The position numbers and the translations under genes were made by a program. Positions 47,664 through 57,182 of a DNA stretch of 64,000 nt are shown here, in pieces (within the stretch, counting starts at the first letter, position 1; every line of letters begins with the position of its first letter). The DNA lies in the NCBI RefSeq assembly GCF_964026405.1, contig NZ_OZ032146.1, positions 62,001-126,000 on the forward strand, read 5' to 3'. Origin of the DNA: Candidatus Tisiphia endosymbiont of Dascillus cervinus (lineage in GTDB: Bacteria > Pseudomonadota > Alphaproteobacteria > Rickettsiales > Rickettsiaceae). The notes below the pieces were generated by a model. That model was not told where the DNA came from. It did not search any database and saw only the letters and a list, made by a program, of their open reading frames with translations.

Positions 47664-49271
47664 ATGTTAATACGATTATTGCTATTTTTTACTTGCGTAA
47701 TAACATTCAGTACAAACCTAAATCCTGTTTATGCTGCAAAAAAACTTGTGTCTTCGCCAACTCAAACAAGTCTTGTCGTAGATTACAATACTGGTAGGAT
47801 ACTGCACGATAAAAATTCTACTACTAGAATATACCCAGCTTCATTGACAAAATTAATGACCTTGTATTTGTTATTTGAAGCGGTAGAATCTGGCAGGTTA
47901 TCAATGAATCAAAGATTATATGTTTCAAAAAACGCAGAGAAAATGTTGCCCTGCAAATTAGGGCTTAAAGCAAAAGAAACTATTACTGTAAGAGAAGCTA
48001 TTTTAGGGCTAATTATTAGATCAGCAAACGATGCAGCTATGGTAGTAGCTGAAAATATTAAAGGTACTGAAGAAAAATTTGCTCGTTTGATGAATATTCG
48101 TGCTAAACAGCTTGGTATGAAAGATACTTATTTTAAAAACGCTTCTGGATGGCATCATCCTTGTCAGAAAACTACGGCACGAGATCTTGCTAAACTATCT
48201 ATAGCTATTAAGCGAGATTTCCCTAAATATTATGCTTTCTTCTCTAGAAACAACTTTGTTTTTAGAGGCAATATTGTACGAGGACATAATAAAGTAAATG
48301 AAACTTATGAAGGAGTTGAAGGGTTGAAAACTGGTTATACCACTCCAGCCGGCTATAACTTGATTACTGCAGCAACTAGACAAAATAAATCTTTGGTTGC
48401 TATTGTTACTGGTGGTAAATCTGCTGAGTCTAGAAATATGCAAATGGTAAAACTATTAGATACCCATTTTGACCAGCCTAGAAATAATAAGACTATGGTT
48501 GATAAATTGATAATCAAGACAACAGTACCATCAAGAACATATGGTAAGAAAACAAAATCAACTAAAGTTGCTACAAATCTTAAAGCAAGAAACAGAAAAA
48601 ACTATAGAAATATTATGAAAAATGTTGCTGTAATTATTTCAGGTTGTGGATATTTAGATGGAGCTGAAATCTTTGAAACAGTTTTTACATTATTGGAACT
48701 TGATAAGCATAATGTAAATGTAAAAATTTTTGCTCCTAATAAAAATCAACATCATGTGATTAACCATCTAACTCAAGAAAAAATGTTAGAGGAGCGTAAT
48801 ATATTGGTTGAATCAGCACGCATTGCTCGTGGTAAAATTCAACCATTAAATCAAATACGTGCTGAAGACTTTGATGCTTTAATATTACCGGGTGGGTTTG
48901 GTGCTGCACTAAATTTGTCTGATATAGGACTTAAAAATGAAAATGCTACAGTACCAAAAGACTTACAGGAAATAATAGTAGGCTTCTATAATTTATCAAA
49001 ACCAATTGGAGCTATATGTATTGCTCCTGCTTTACTTGCTATAGTCTTAAGAAATCATACAAAAATTAAGGTTACCCTTGGAGAATCAAATGATCTGATA
49101 CATAAGCTAGGAGCAACAGGAGAAACTTGTAATGCTCAAGATATAGTCGTGGACGAAGATAATAGATTGGTTACTACTCCTGCTTTTATGTTAAATTCTC
49201 CTTTAGCACAAATACATAAAGGTATTAAGGGTTTAGTAATTAAAGTGCTGCAAATGTGTACTAATATCTGA
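47664..49271 (+). CDS. dacF: Fusion of D-alanyl-D-alanine carboxypeptidase and ElbB-like glyoxalase
   Basis: 535 residues. Residues 1-25 are a signal peptide. Residues 30-275 are a class A low-molecular-weight penicillin-binding protein with S60-L-T-K63, S120-A-N122 and K222-T-G224, trimming peptidoglycan stem peptides in the periplasm. A basic linker (about 280-317) leads to residues 318-535, a DJ-1/PfpI-like ElbB protein (NVAVIISGCGYLDGAEIFET, DALILPGGFGAALNLSDIG, GAICIAPALL with the nucleophile Cys). ElbB is normally a separate cytosolic protein, so the junction at codon 318 (ATG, 48615) may be an internal start with a lost stop upstream. No good ribosome-binding site precedes it. Confidence 0.85.
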   Translation: MLIRLLLFFTCVITFSTNLNPVYAAKKLVSSPTQTSLVVDYNTGRILHDKNSTTRIYPASLTKLMTLYLLFEAVESGRLSMNQRLYVSKNAEKMLPCKLGLKAKETITVREAILGLIIRSANDAAMVVAENIKGTEEKFARLMNIRAKQLGMKDTYFKNASGWHHPCQKTTARDLAKLSIAIKRDFPKYYAFFSRNNFVFRGNIVRGHNKVNETYEGVEGLKTGYTTPAGYNLITAATRQNKSLVAIVTGGKSAESRNMQMVKLLDTHFDQPRNNKTMVDKLIIKTTVPSRTYGKKTKSTKVATNLKARNRKNYRNIMKNVAVIISGCGYLDGAEIFETVFTLLELDKHNVNVKIFAPNKNQHHVINHLTQEKMLEERNILVESARIARGKIQPLNQIRAEDFDALILPGGFGAALNLSDIGLKNENATVPKDLQEIIVGFYNLSKPIGAICIAPALLAIVLRNHTKIKVTLGESNDLIHKLGATGETCNAQDIVVDEDNRLVTTPAFMLNSPLAQIHKGIKGLVIKVLQMCTNI

Positions 49272-49347
49272 ACGATAATAGATTAAAATGTATTCGTAGA
49301 AGCACTTCAAGAATGCATTTTTCTGAAGAACTTAAATTATTCTAGCT

Positions 49348-49385
49348 AGTTTTGGATTAAAATTTTTAATTTTAATCCAAAACTG
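49348..49385. repeat. 38-nt perfect hairpin, shared with 16431-16469
   Basis: AGTTTTGGATTAAAATT and complement with a 3-nt loop, the same palindrome as the one after rnpB. Here it lies between the dacF-elbB fusion and the MFS gene, 28 nt before the latter's start. Confidence 0.75.
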
Positions 49386-49413
49386 AGGTTAAATAAGGAA
49401 GATATAGGTCAAT

Positions 49414-50766
49414 ATGAATAGATTAATACAAGCAGATGGGGTATCTCAAACTTGTCTAACTAGAGAACAAAAAGAGGCTGTCGGATTACTTTCAATCGGT
49501 ACATTTCTAGAGTATTTTGATCTGATGCTCTATATACATATGGCGGTAATTCTTAATGAACTTTTCTTCCCGAAATATGATCCCTATGCAGCACAATTAC
49601 TTTCAGCCTTTGCTTTTTGTACCACATATTTATTAAGACCTATTGGGGCGTTAATTTTTGGATGGATTGGTGATACTATAGGACGTAAAGTAACTGTTAT
49701 TATTACTACTTTTATGATGGCATTTTCTTGTATTATTATTGCTAGTTTGCCAACTTATGCTGAAATAGGTATTACTGCTGCTGTGATTGTGTCAATATGT
49801 CGTATTATACAAGGCATGACTTCCATGGGAGAAATAATAGGGGCAGAATTATATTTGACTGAAACTATAAAACGTCCACAACAATATATGTCTGTAGCAT
49901 TAATAAGTTTTTTTGCTGTATTAGGGGCAACCTTTGCTTTGGGCGTTGCATTTATTTCTACCTCTTACAACTTCAATTGGCGTTATGCTTTTTGGTTTGG
50001 TGCATTGGTTGCGTTAGTCGGTTCATTAGCTAGAACAACTCTACGAGAAACACCAGAATTTGCTGACGCAAAACGACGAATGAAAATGATTTTTGCAGAT
50101 ATTAATGAGAATTCTAGTATATTGGAAAAGAATCCTATTTGGACAGAAAAAGTTAATAAAGTAACAGCTTTATCTTTGTTTTTAATATTCTGTGCTTGGC
50201 CAGTATGTTTTTATTTAACATTTATTCATTGCGGAGAGATTCTTAGAAATAATTTTGGTTATACGGCTGAACAAGTTATCTATCAAAATTTCTTTGTTTC
50301 AATAGTAGAAATGTTAGGGAATTTATCATTGATATATTTAGGTTATTACGTGTACCCCCTAATGATTTTAAAAATTAGAATGGTAATTTTTTGGGTTCTT
50401 ATTCTAGTTTGCCTATACTTATTGAGTCATGCTAGAACACCTTTTGATATTTTTCTGTTCCAAGCATTTATTATATTGATTATACCTGGTTTAACACCAG
50501 CCCATTCAATTTTATTTATATATTTCCCTGTTTTTAAACGCTTCACATATGTTAGTTTTTTATATGCTATATCTAGTACTATTATGTATATTATCACATC
50601 TTTTGGGCTTATTTATTTAACAAAATATTTAGGTAATTATGGATTGCTGATTATTATAATTCCAGTCATGATAGGATATAGCTTTGGCATATTTCATTTT
50701 GAAAAATTAGAGAAAGCAGCTGGAAACTATCCAAAAAAGAAAAAATGGTTTCTCTTAATGAATTAG
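49414..50766 (+). CDS. MFS transporter, metabolite:H+ symporter (ProP-like)
   Basis: 450 residues, 12 membrane helices. YFDLMLYIHMAVILNELFFP, GWIGDTIGRKVTVIITTFMM (the MFS motif A loop G-x-x-x-D-x-x-G-R-K) and CRIIQGMTSMGEIIGAELYL place it in the MHS/ProP subgroup, which is greatly expanded in Rickettsia. The substrate is unknown; osmolytes or host metabolites are likely. A broken paralogue lies at 53379-54928. It directly abuts rimM. Confidence 0.9.
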   Translation: MNRLIQADGVSQTCLTREQKEAVGLLSIGTFLEYFDLMLYIHMAVILNELFFPKYDPYAAQLLSAFAFCTTYLLRPIGALIFGWIGDTIGRKVTVIITTFMMAFSCIIIASLPTYAEIGITAAVIVSICRIIQGMTSMGEIIGAELYLTETIKRPQQYMSVALISFFAVLGATFALGVAFISTSYNFNWRYAFWFGALVALVGSLARTTLRETPEFADAKRRMKMIFADINENSSILEKNPIWTEKVNKVTALSLFLIFCAWPVCFYLTFIHCGEILRNNFGYTAEQVIYQNFFVSIVEMLGNLSLIYLGYYVYPLMILKIRMVIFWVLILVCLYLLSHARTPFDIFLFQAFIILIIPGLTPAHSILFIYFPVFKRFTYVSFLYAISSTIMYIITSFGLIYLTKYLGNYGLLIIIIPVMIGYSFGIFHFEKLEKAAGNYPKKKKWFLLMN

Positions 50767-51261
50767 GTGGTGTCTATTAAAAAAGATTTAATTTTTGTTG
50801 GTGTAGTATCATCAGCACACGGAATGCAGGGTAATGTTTACGTCAAATCTTTTACTATGCCAAATACTAATATCATTAAAATGAATTTGGTGGATGAATT
50901 AGGAAAAAAAATTATCCTTAAACTCATTAGTCAAAATTCTAAAGGTGATATAATATGCAGATTTAACCAGGTGAATAATAGGACGTTAGCTGAAGGATTA
51001 AAAGGATGTAAGATTTTCTGTCATAGAGCAGACTTCCCTTCATTAAGTGAAGATGAATTTTATATTGAAGACTTAAGAGGCTTACTGGTACTAGATACCA
51101 ATTTGGTGGCTATAGGAAAGATTACAAATGTTTTTAATTTTAAAGCAGGTGATATCATTGAAATCGAGTTTGTCAGCAATAAAAAAGTAGAACTATTTCC
51201 TTTTAACAAGCAATTTTTCCCAGTAGTGACGAAAGAGCATGCTATTTTAGCAAAGATTTGA
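50767..51261 (+). CDS. rimM: Ribosome maturation factor RimM
   Basis: 164 residues from a GTG immediately after the MFS stop. N-terminal RimM domain (FVGVVSSAHGMQGNVYVKSF) and C-terminal PRC-barrel (DEFYIEDLRGLLVLDTN, GKITNVFNFKAGDIIEIEF). Acts in 30S assembly by binding S19. The FP.V(T/V)KEH ending matches the family. Confidence 0.95.
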   Translation: MVSIKKDLIFVGVVSSAHGMQGNVYVKSFTMPNTNIIKMNLVDELGKKIILKLISQNSKGDIICRFNQVNNRTLAEGLKGCKIFCHRADFPSLSEDEFYIEDLRGLLVLDTNLVAIGKITNVFNFKAGDIIEIEFVSNKKVELFPFNKQFFPVVTKEHAILAKI

Positions 51262-51270
51262 CTATAGCAA

Positions 51271-53094
51271 TTAGTCCTCATTACGTCGTTCTGATCTCTT
51301 TCGGTCATTAGGGTTTAATACTGCCTTACGAAGCCGGATTGATTTAGGAGTAACTTCTACTCTTTCATCATTTTGGATATAGCTGATAGATTGTTCTAAT
51401 GTCATAATGACTGGTGGGATAAGACGCATAGCTTCATCTTTGCCAGAAGCTCTGACATTTGATAATTGTTTGGCTTTCAGAGGATTTACCTCTAGGTCAT
51501 TATCCCGATTATGTTCGCCTATAATCATTCCTTGGTATACTAGTTCATTAGGGTTTATAAACATTTTTCCACGCTCTTCAAGATTCCATAGAGCATAAGC
51601 AACAGATTCACCATCCCCATTAGAAATTAATACTCCATTACGTCTTCCTTCAATAACCCCTTTATATGGACCATAACTATGAAAAACACGGTTCATAACA
51701 CCTGTACCTCGAGTTTCGGTTAGAAACTGACCGTGGTAACCAATAAGACCGCGTGATGGTCCTAAGAATGTGACTCTAGTTTTACCGCCACCAGATGGAC
51801 GCATATCAGTCATTTCTGCTTTACGTATTGCCAAGGATTTAACAACAACTCCAACAAAATCATCATCAACATCAACTTGGATTTCTTCAATTGGTTCTAA
51901 TCTTTTTCCCTGTTCATCCTCTTTGAATAATACACGTGGTCTGCTGATTGATAGTTCAAAACCTTCACGTCGCATAGTTTCAATTAATATTCCTAATTGT
52001 AATTCACCACGACCTGCAACTTGAAAAGCATCTTTTTCTTCAGTTTGACTGACATGTATTGCCACATTACTTTCGATCTCTCTCATCAATCTATCATCTA
52101 AAACTCGTGATGTAAGCTTTGATCCTTCCCGTCCAGCAAGAGGAGAATCATTTACTCCAAAGGTCATAGATAATGTTGGTGGATCTATAGGTAAGGAAGG
52201 GAGTGCTAGCATTATTTCAGGGTCACAGATAGTATCAGCTACCGTAGCGTTTTGGATTCCAGCAATAGCAATGATATCCCCTGCATATGCTACATCGACA
52301 GCTACACGTTCCAATCCTCGGAATGATAGTATTTTACTTATTCTAGCATTTTCAATTACCATATTATCGCGATTAAATACTTTAACATTTTGGTTGATCT
52401 TAACCGTACCGCTCTGCACTAGACCGGTAAATACACGACCAAAATATGAGTTATATTCTCTAGTAGTAACAAGCATAGAAAAGGGAAGACTGCTATCAGA
52501 AACAGGAGCAGGTACATGAGATACTATCAAATCAAAAAGAGGAGAAAGGTCTTTTTGCTCATCTTCTAGATGACGCGATGCCCAACCGCTACGTCCCGAA
52601 GCGTAGATAATTGGGAAGTCTAGTTGTTCATTAGTTGCTTCTAATGCCATAAATAATTCAAATACTTCATCAACTACTTCACTTACTCTTCTATCAGGAC
52701 GGTCGATTTTATTGATAACAACAATTGGTTTCAAACCAAGTTTTAGAGCTTTTGACAACACAAATTTTGTCTGAGGCATTGTACCTTCAGAAGAATCAAC
52801 TAGTAATACAACTCCATCTACCATAGTAAGAATGCGTTCTACCTCACCACCAAAATCAGCGTGACCAGGAGTATCAACTATATTGATACGGATATTTTTC
52901 CACATAAGGGAGGTACATTTAGCTAAAATAGTTATACCACGTTCGCGTTCAAGGTCATTTGAATCCATAGCACGTTCTGCTATCGCTTGGTTTTCTCGGA
53001 AAGTCCCACTTTGTTTAAGCATATTATCAACTAGAGTAGTTTTACCATGATCAACGTGGGCGATAATGGCAATATTGCGAATAGCAAACATCAA
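51271..53094 (-). CDS. typA: TypA/BipA ribosome-associated GTPase
   Basis: 607 residues, translation-factor GTPase. G1 AHVDHGKTT, G2/effector with RERGITI, G3 DTPGHADFGGEV, G4 NKIDRPDRR. Then the EF-Tu-like domain II, the EF-G domain III/V and the BipA-specific C-terminal domain (GTGVMNRVFHSYGPYKG). It assists 50S assembly and stress adaptation. Convergent with rimM with a 9-nt gap. Confidence 0.97.
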   Translation of the reverse strand: MMFAIRNIAIIAHVDHGKTTLVDNMLKQSGTFRENQAIAERAMDSNDLERERGITILAKCTSLMWKNIRINIVDTPGHADFGGEVERILTMVDGVVLLVDSSEGTMPQTKFVLSKALKLGLKPIVVINKIDRPDRRVSEVVDEVFELFMALEATNEQLDFPIIYASGRSGWASRHLEDEQKDLSPLFDLIVSHVPAPVSDSSLPFSMLVTTREYNSYFGRVFTGLVQSGTVKINQNVKVFNRDNMVIENARISKILSFRGLERVAVDVAYAGDIIAIAGIQNATVADTICDPEIMLALPSLPIDPPTLSMTFGVNDSPLAGREGSKLTSRVLDDRLMREIESNVAIHVSQTEEKDAFQVAGRGELQLGILIETMRREGFELSISRPRVLFKEDEQGKRLEPIEEIQVDVDDDFVGVVVKSLAIRKAEMTDMRPSGGGKTRVTFLGPSRGLIGYHGQFLTETRGTGVMNRVFHSYGPYKGVIEGRRNGVLISNGDGESVAYALWNLEERGKMFINPNELVYQGMIIGEHNRDNDLEVNPLKAKQLSNVRASGKDEAMRLIPPVIMTLEQSISYIQNDERVEVTPKSIRLRKAVLNPNDRKRSERRNED

Positions 53095-53164
53095 AAACCT
53101 TTAATATATTTTTAGATGTGCATTATAGAGCAAAATATATCAAATTGGAATAGAGTTCTTGTGT

Positions 53165-53186
53165 TATAGTGAATTCAGTTGAATTA
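53165..53186. repeat. 22-bp inverted repeat flanking the dead MFS gene, left
   Basis: TATAGTGAATTCAGTTGAAT plus TA recurs as the exact inverse at 55089-55110. The pair brackets the broken MFS gene and its MITE, about 1.9 kb. Confidence 0.7.
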
Positions 53187-53378
53187 GCAACAACGTTGCT
53201 CCTCGCTTGCTAGAATTCTTGGATCGAATTCATAATTTAGAAACGCTAGGAGCTAAATCACTGGAAAAAGCTAAAAAGATAGTAGAAGAAACTGTAATAC
53301 ATTTTTTAACTTTAGCTATGCATTTAAAAATACCAACAGTAACAAAACGAATTATTACATTATGTTGTCAACATTTAT

Positions 53379-54928
53379 CTATACCCCTACATAAGGCTTT
53401 TGTGGATAATTCCCAGTCTCTTTCTCCAACTTTTCAAAATGAAATATCCCAAATGCAAAACCTATGTAGACTGGAACTAATATAATCATTATCCCCCAAT
53501 GATGCCAATACTCAGTTAAGTAAGCAATCAAAAAAGAGCTAACTAAAAACATTAAGGCACGAGATATGGCAAAGGTAAGACTAGCACAGCTAAACCGTTT
53601 AAAGACAGGGAAATGTTTATAATAAATTGGCTATCCTAAGCTGGGACCATTAGGTACAAATAACATAACGAATAATTGCATTAAAAATACATCAAATGAG
53701 CTATTAATATTATTTAATAAATAAGGGCAAGCTAAAACAAATACACCAAATATTAATAACAAAGTTTTTACAATTTTTAACGGATATATTTTATAACTTA
53801 AATATGCTAATACCAAAGTACTTAGGAAGGAACATATTGAAATAATAAAATTTTGATGAATGACCTGTTCAGCGCTATAGCCACAAGAAGTTTTTAAAAT
53901 ATTTCCGCAATAAATATAAGCAAAATAAAAACATACGGGACACATACATTCTATTAAACCCGAGTTGCCAATTAATTATACTGGCAAAAGCTATATTTAA
54001 CGCTGGTTTCATGTGAGGCTCGATACTAAAACATTTTTAATACAAACATATTTCTAAAAAATATAGTTTTTATTAAGTGTTTTAATGTTACAAATTAACT
54101 TCAAATGTTCATAAAACCTAGCTCTGCTCTTATAAATTAATTGGCAACTCGGGTTATTAAGAATAAGGCTATTACTGTTACTTTATTAGCTTTTTCCTGC
54201 CATATCGGGTTGTTTTCCAGTTTTTTGAGAACTATACCGGCAACATTTGAAGTCTGCTGAAGAGTTTTTTTTAGTTGACGTTTGGTATTAGCAAATTCTG
54301 GCGTTTCTCTAAGACTCTTTCTAGCTACTGTACCAACTAGTGCTACACTCGCTCCCATCCAAAATGCTATACGCCAATTAAATCCATAGGAGGTCACTAA
54401 CGATGCTATGCCTAAAGCAGCGACTCCTCCTAAAGTAGCAAAAACCGAAACTGACGAAACAGCTGGATATTGGGCTGGTGGATTTATAGATTCAGTTAAA
54501 TAAAGTACTGCTCCTACTGTCTCTCCCATAGAGGACATTCCTTGTAGTATACGGCATATGGTGAGCAACCAAGGAGCTGTAATACCTACTTGGGCATAGG
54601 TAGGTAGATTAGCTATTATAAGACATGATAAAGCCATTATAAAAGTCGTGATGATAACGGTATTCTTACGCCCTACATTATCACCTATCCAACCAACAAT
54701 TAATGCACCAACCGGTCGAAAAACAAAGCCAGAACAGAAAGCTGTAGCAGAGTAAATTGCTGTAGTATGTGGATCATACTTTGGGAAAAATAGCTCATTA
54801 AGAAATACTGCCATATGAACATATAACATCAGGTCAAAATACTCTAGGAATGTCCCGGCTGAAAGCAGTCCGATGGCTTCTTTTTGTTTCCTTGTTAAAC
54901 CTTTTTGTTCTTTATAGTTCCCTATCAT
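53379..54928 (-). pseudogene. MFS transporter paralogue, broken by MITE and frameshift
   Basis: N-terminal 260 codons (54928-54155: YFDLMLYVHMAVFLNELFFP, GWIGDNVGRKNTVIITTFIM) match the intact transporter at 49414. The MITE (53958-54154) interrupts just after KVTVIALFLI; the sequence resumes as CPVCFYFAYIYCGNILKTSC. A second lesion near 53630 moves the frame to FPVFKRFSCASLTFAISRAL...HFEKLEKETGNY, and the native stop is at 53379. Clearly a dead gene, with length like its paralogue if restored. Confidence 0.88.
53958..54154 (-). mobile_element. 197-bp MITE, copy 4
   Basis: Same 197-bp element as the other three, inverted. Flanked by TATTAA on both sides (6 bp). It disrupts the MFS paralogue. 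Confidence 0.93.
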
Positions 54929-55088
54929 TCATTCACCTTATAATTTTAATAGTACTATAAATATTGATAATTTGGTTAATTAATAGCAAGAAAAAATGAT
55001 ATAGTAGGCTAAAATAATTAAACTATTAGTGTAACAATATACTAGTACTTAATACAACCTAAAAGGTCGAGTGGAGATTTCTTTGACA

Positions 55089-55110
55089 TAATTCAACTGA
55101 ATTCACTATA
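55089..55110. repeat. 22-bp inverted repeat flanking the dead MFS gene, right
   Basis: Exact inverse of 53165-53186, located 160 nt upstream of the MFS pseudogene start and 28 nt from the end of the PIN-domain gene. Confidence 0.7.
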
Positions 55111-55137
55111 AGTACATATTTGAAGTATTTTAGTATT

Positions 55138-55557
55138 TTAAATTATAGATTCTATATTTGCTATCTTACAGCTATTAGCCAAATTATTATCTAGAGTAGC
55201 AATGCTTGCTTCAAGGCGTAGGGATAATTCAAGGTAAGAAGCATCATAAGACGTTAGACCATATTTAGCTGCAATCCTTGCTATTATATGTAGAGATTCA
55301 GGGCTAGAACAAAATTTATCAATATTAATTGGAAGGGTATTTAAGAGGTGTAAATACTCTTCATAATTACTTTTAATAATACGCTGTTTTTTTAAGGATG
55401 ATATAAGCACGTTGTTACATTCTAAAAAAAAGACAGCAGGGGCAAATATATTATATACTTTGTTAGAAATCTGATGGTAAATGTTATCGACCTTAAGCTG
55501 CTGTTCATCCGGTACAATCGATGACATGATGAATGAACAATCTACTACTAAATTCAT
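55138..55557 (-). CDS. PIN-domain toxin, VapC-like
   Basis: 139 residues. PIN-fold acidic residues are visible: D6 in LVVDCSF, the Glu in FFLECNNVL, and the Asp residues in GLTSYDASYLELSLR and IATLDNNLA. VapC-type toxins are ribonucleases that cleave tRNA or rRNA. It overlaps the upstream antitoxin gene by 4 nt, typical of a toxin-antitoxin operon. Confidence 0.88.
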   Translation of the reverse strand: MNLVVDCSFIMSSIVPDEQQLKVDNIYHQISNKVYNIFAPAVFFLECNNVLISSLKKQRIIKSNYEEYLHLLNTLPINIDKFCSSPESLHIIARIAAKYGLTSYDASYLELSLRLEASIATLDNNLANSCKIANIESII

Positions 55558-55796
55558 TTTCTACCAAGATTTTTCATTTTAATAACATCATCTGTAGAGC
55601 CAAGAGGACTACGTTTTTTAAGTTCAGCAAGTTTTTTAAATAGATCATCAAATCGTTGGGAATAATATTTAGCTACAGGTATAACAAAAGCTACCTCTTT
55701 TCCTCTGTTTGTTATGCATAATTCTTCACCTGCTTCTACTTCTTTTATTAGCTCCGTTAAGTGAGTTTTTGTTTTAAACATACCAACTATTCTCAT
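55554..55796 (-). CDS. Phd/YefM-type antitoxin
   Basis: 80 residues. VGMFKTKTHLTELIKEVEAG followed by ITNRGKEVAFVIPVAKY is the DNA-binding Phd/YefM fold; the C-terminus (LGSTDDVIKMKNLGRK) would cover the toxin active site. Together with the PIN gene it forms a probably autoregulated pair; no operator is obvious, although AACTAGTTTATTAT-rich inverted AT sequence (CTAGTTAATTTAACTAG) lies just upstream at about 55813-55830 and could be it. Confidence 0.85.
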   Translation of the reverse strand: MRIVGMFKTKTHLTELIKEVEAGEELCITNRGKEVAFVIPVAKYYSQRFDDLFKKLAELKKRSPLGSTDDVIKMKNLGRK

Positions 55797-55998
55797 GAAT
55801 CCTCTTTAATAAACTAGTTAATTTAACTAGTTTATTATATTTTAATAAGCAATGCAATATGCTAATCACAGTGATTAATCTATTTCATTTTACTTAAATA
55901 ATCTTAATAATTTGCCTGCAAAAATTTTAAGATTAATTTATTAAGTTCTGAGTTTTTGGGTTCAAAAAGAATAAAAAATAAATATAAGAGAACAACAG

Positions 55999-56754
55999 AT
56001 GTCAAAATTAAAACAGGCAAGATCAGAACTCGCCCCTTTAGATTTTAGCATAGTAAAAGATAAACAGGTAATAAACACTCCAAATTCTGACCAACCAAAA
56101 GTTAAACAGCAAAAGGATTATTCGAAAACAGAAACTCAATCTGATAAGATGTTATTATGTATTGATTGGGATGGAACAATAGTAAAAGGTTCCTTACACA
56201 ATGCTCTTAGTAGTACTTTCAATCGTAAAAATTGTGTAGATCAATTTCTAGCAGATGAAACAAAAAATTGGAAAAATAAAGAGCTATTAGTAGAATTGTT
56301 ACAAAAAGCATTAACTATAGGATGTCATATAGCTATTGTATCTTTTGTCTCATATCCTGATTGGATCAAATACGCTCTTGAGCAACTTGCTTTAGAATCG
56401 ACTCTATTGGAAAAAATTTATGTAGTGTCGCATCCTCGTAGAGATGACTATGAAGGCAAACAGGAGCATATAGAGGAAGCCAAGAGGCATTTTGGTGTTT
56501 CTGAGAATAAGAAGGTTGTTTTAATAGATGATGATCCAAATAATGTGAATATCGCAAAGAAAAATGGTATGCAGGGGATACATGTTGAGGGTATTGAGTA
56601 TTTAAATGAGGCTTTTGAGATAGTTACAACACAAGAACAAAAAGAAAATCAAATACAGATTAACTTTGATCAGCCAACAGAGAGTAAATTAGAACTGTTA
56701 GATAAAGTTCTTCCTTCCCTAGGAGATTTAGACTACCCTTATGACACATTATAG
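55999..56754 (+). CDS. HAD-superfamily hydrolase with disordered N-terminus
   Basis: 251 residues. After a polar, probably disordered 50-residue head, LLCIDWDGTIVKG gives the HAD motif I (D56-W-D58-G-T). IAIVSFVSY is motif II-like, KRHFGVSENKKVVLIDDDPN has the motif IV acidic pair, and GIHVEG follows. It is likely a phosphatase. The soluble head and the C-terminal PTESKLELLDKVLPSLGDLD are reminiscent of secreted effectors of intracellular bacteria; that is inference only. Confidence 0.8.
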   Translation: MSKLKQARSELAPLDFSIVKDKQVINTPNSDQPKVKQQKDYSKTETQSDKMLLCIDWDGTIVKGSLHNALSSTFNRKNCVDQFLADETKNWKNKELLVELLQKALTIGCHIAIVSFVSYPDWIKYALEQLALESTLLEKIYVVSHPRRDDYEGKQEHIEEAKRHFGVSENKKVVLIDDDPNNVNIAKKNGMQGIHVEGIEYLNEAFEIVTTQEQKENQIQINFDQPTESKLELLDKVLPSLGDLDYPYDTL

Positions 56755-57182
56755 GGATTATACTATTTTGCTTTGAAGAAAAGACAATAGCAAAACTTCT
56801 AGGACTCCTAGTATAATTTTCATCAAAACTAAGGATTATTTCTCCCATTTTTCTTAAAGCTTTGTTATAATCATTCTAGTTACAAACCTTTTTTATAGAT
56901 GGTATACTGCTCGTAGGATCATTTGAGTATACCGCTAGAGTCTTGGATAATGACGACGCAATTTTTGGTTTTCTATTCTAGAGTATATAGTATACTTCTG
57001 ATGAGTTTTTTATCATTCTATTCAATTTTTAGGTTCATAACAACCTATTTTGACTATCCACGTTAGTAATACCTCCTCACGAAAGCAGGAACGTCCATAT
57101 ATGACATCCTAGGCTATTAAACCGATGTCTTACATCAAACTGAGGTTATATACCTACTTAAACTTGTACATTTGGTTAATTT
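56755..57182. other. Non-coding stretch upstream of tatC
   Basis: 428 nt without a reading frame of interest. It contains TAGTATACTT/AGTATAC-type short inverted repeats around 56897-57000 and a degenerate ACGAAAGCAGGAACG...ATGACATCC piece that looks like a decayed dispersed palindrome. No promoter could be chosen with confidence. Confidence 0.4.

Noticed and set aside
53207-53485. 92-codon plus-strand frame between typA and the MFS pseudogene
   Set aside because: Its second half is antisense to the recognisable C-terminus of the MFS pseudogene, and the first half matches nothing I know; treated as chance.
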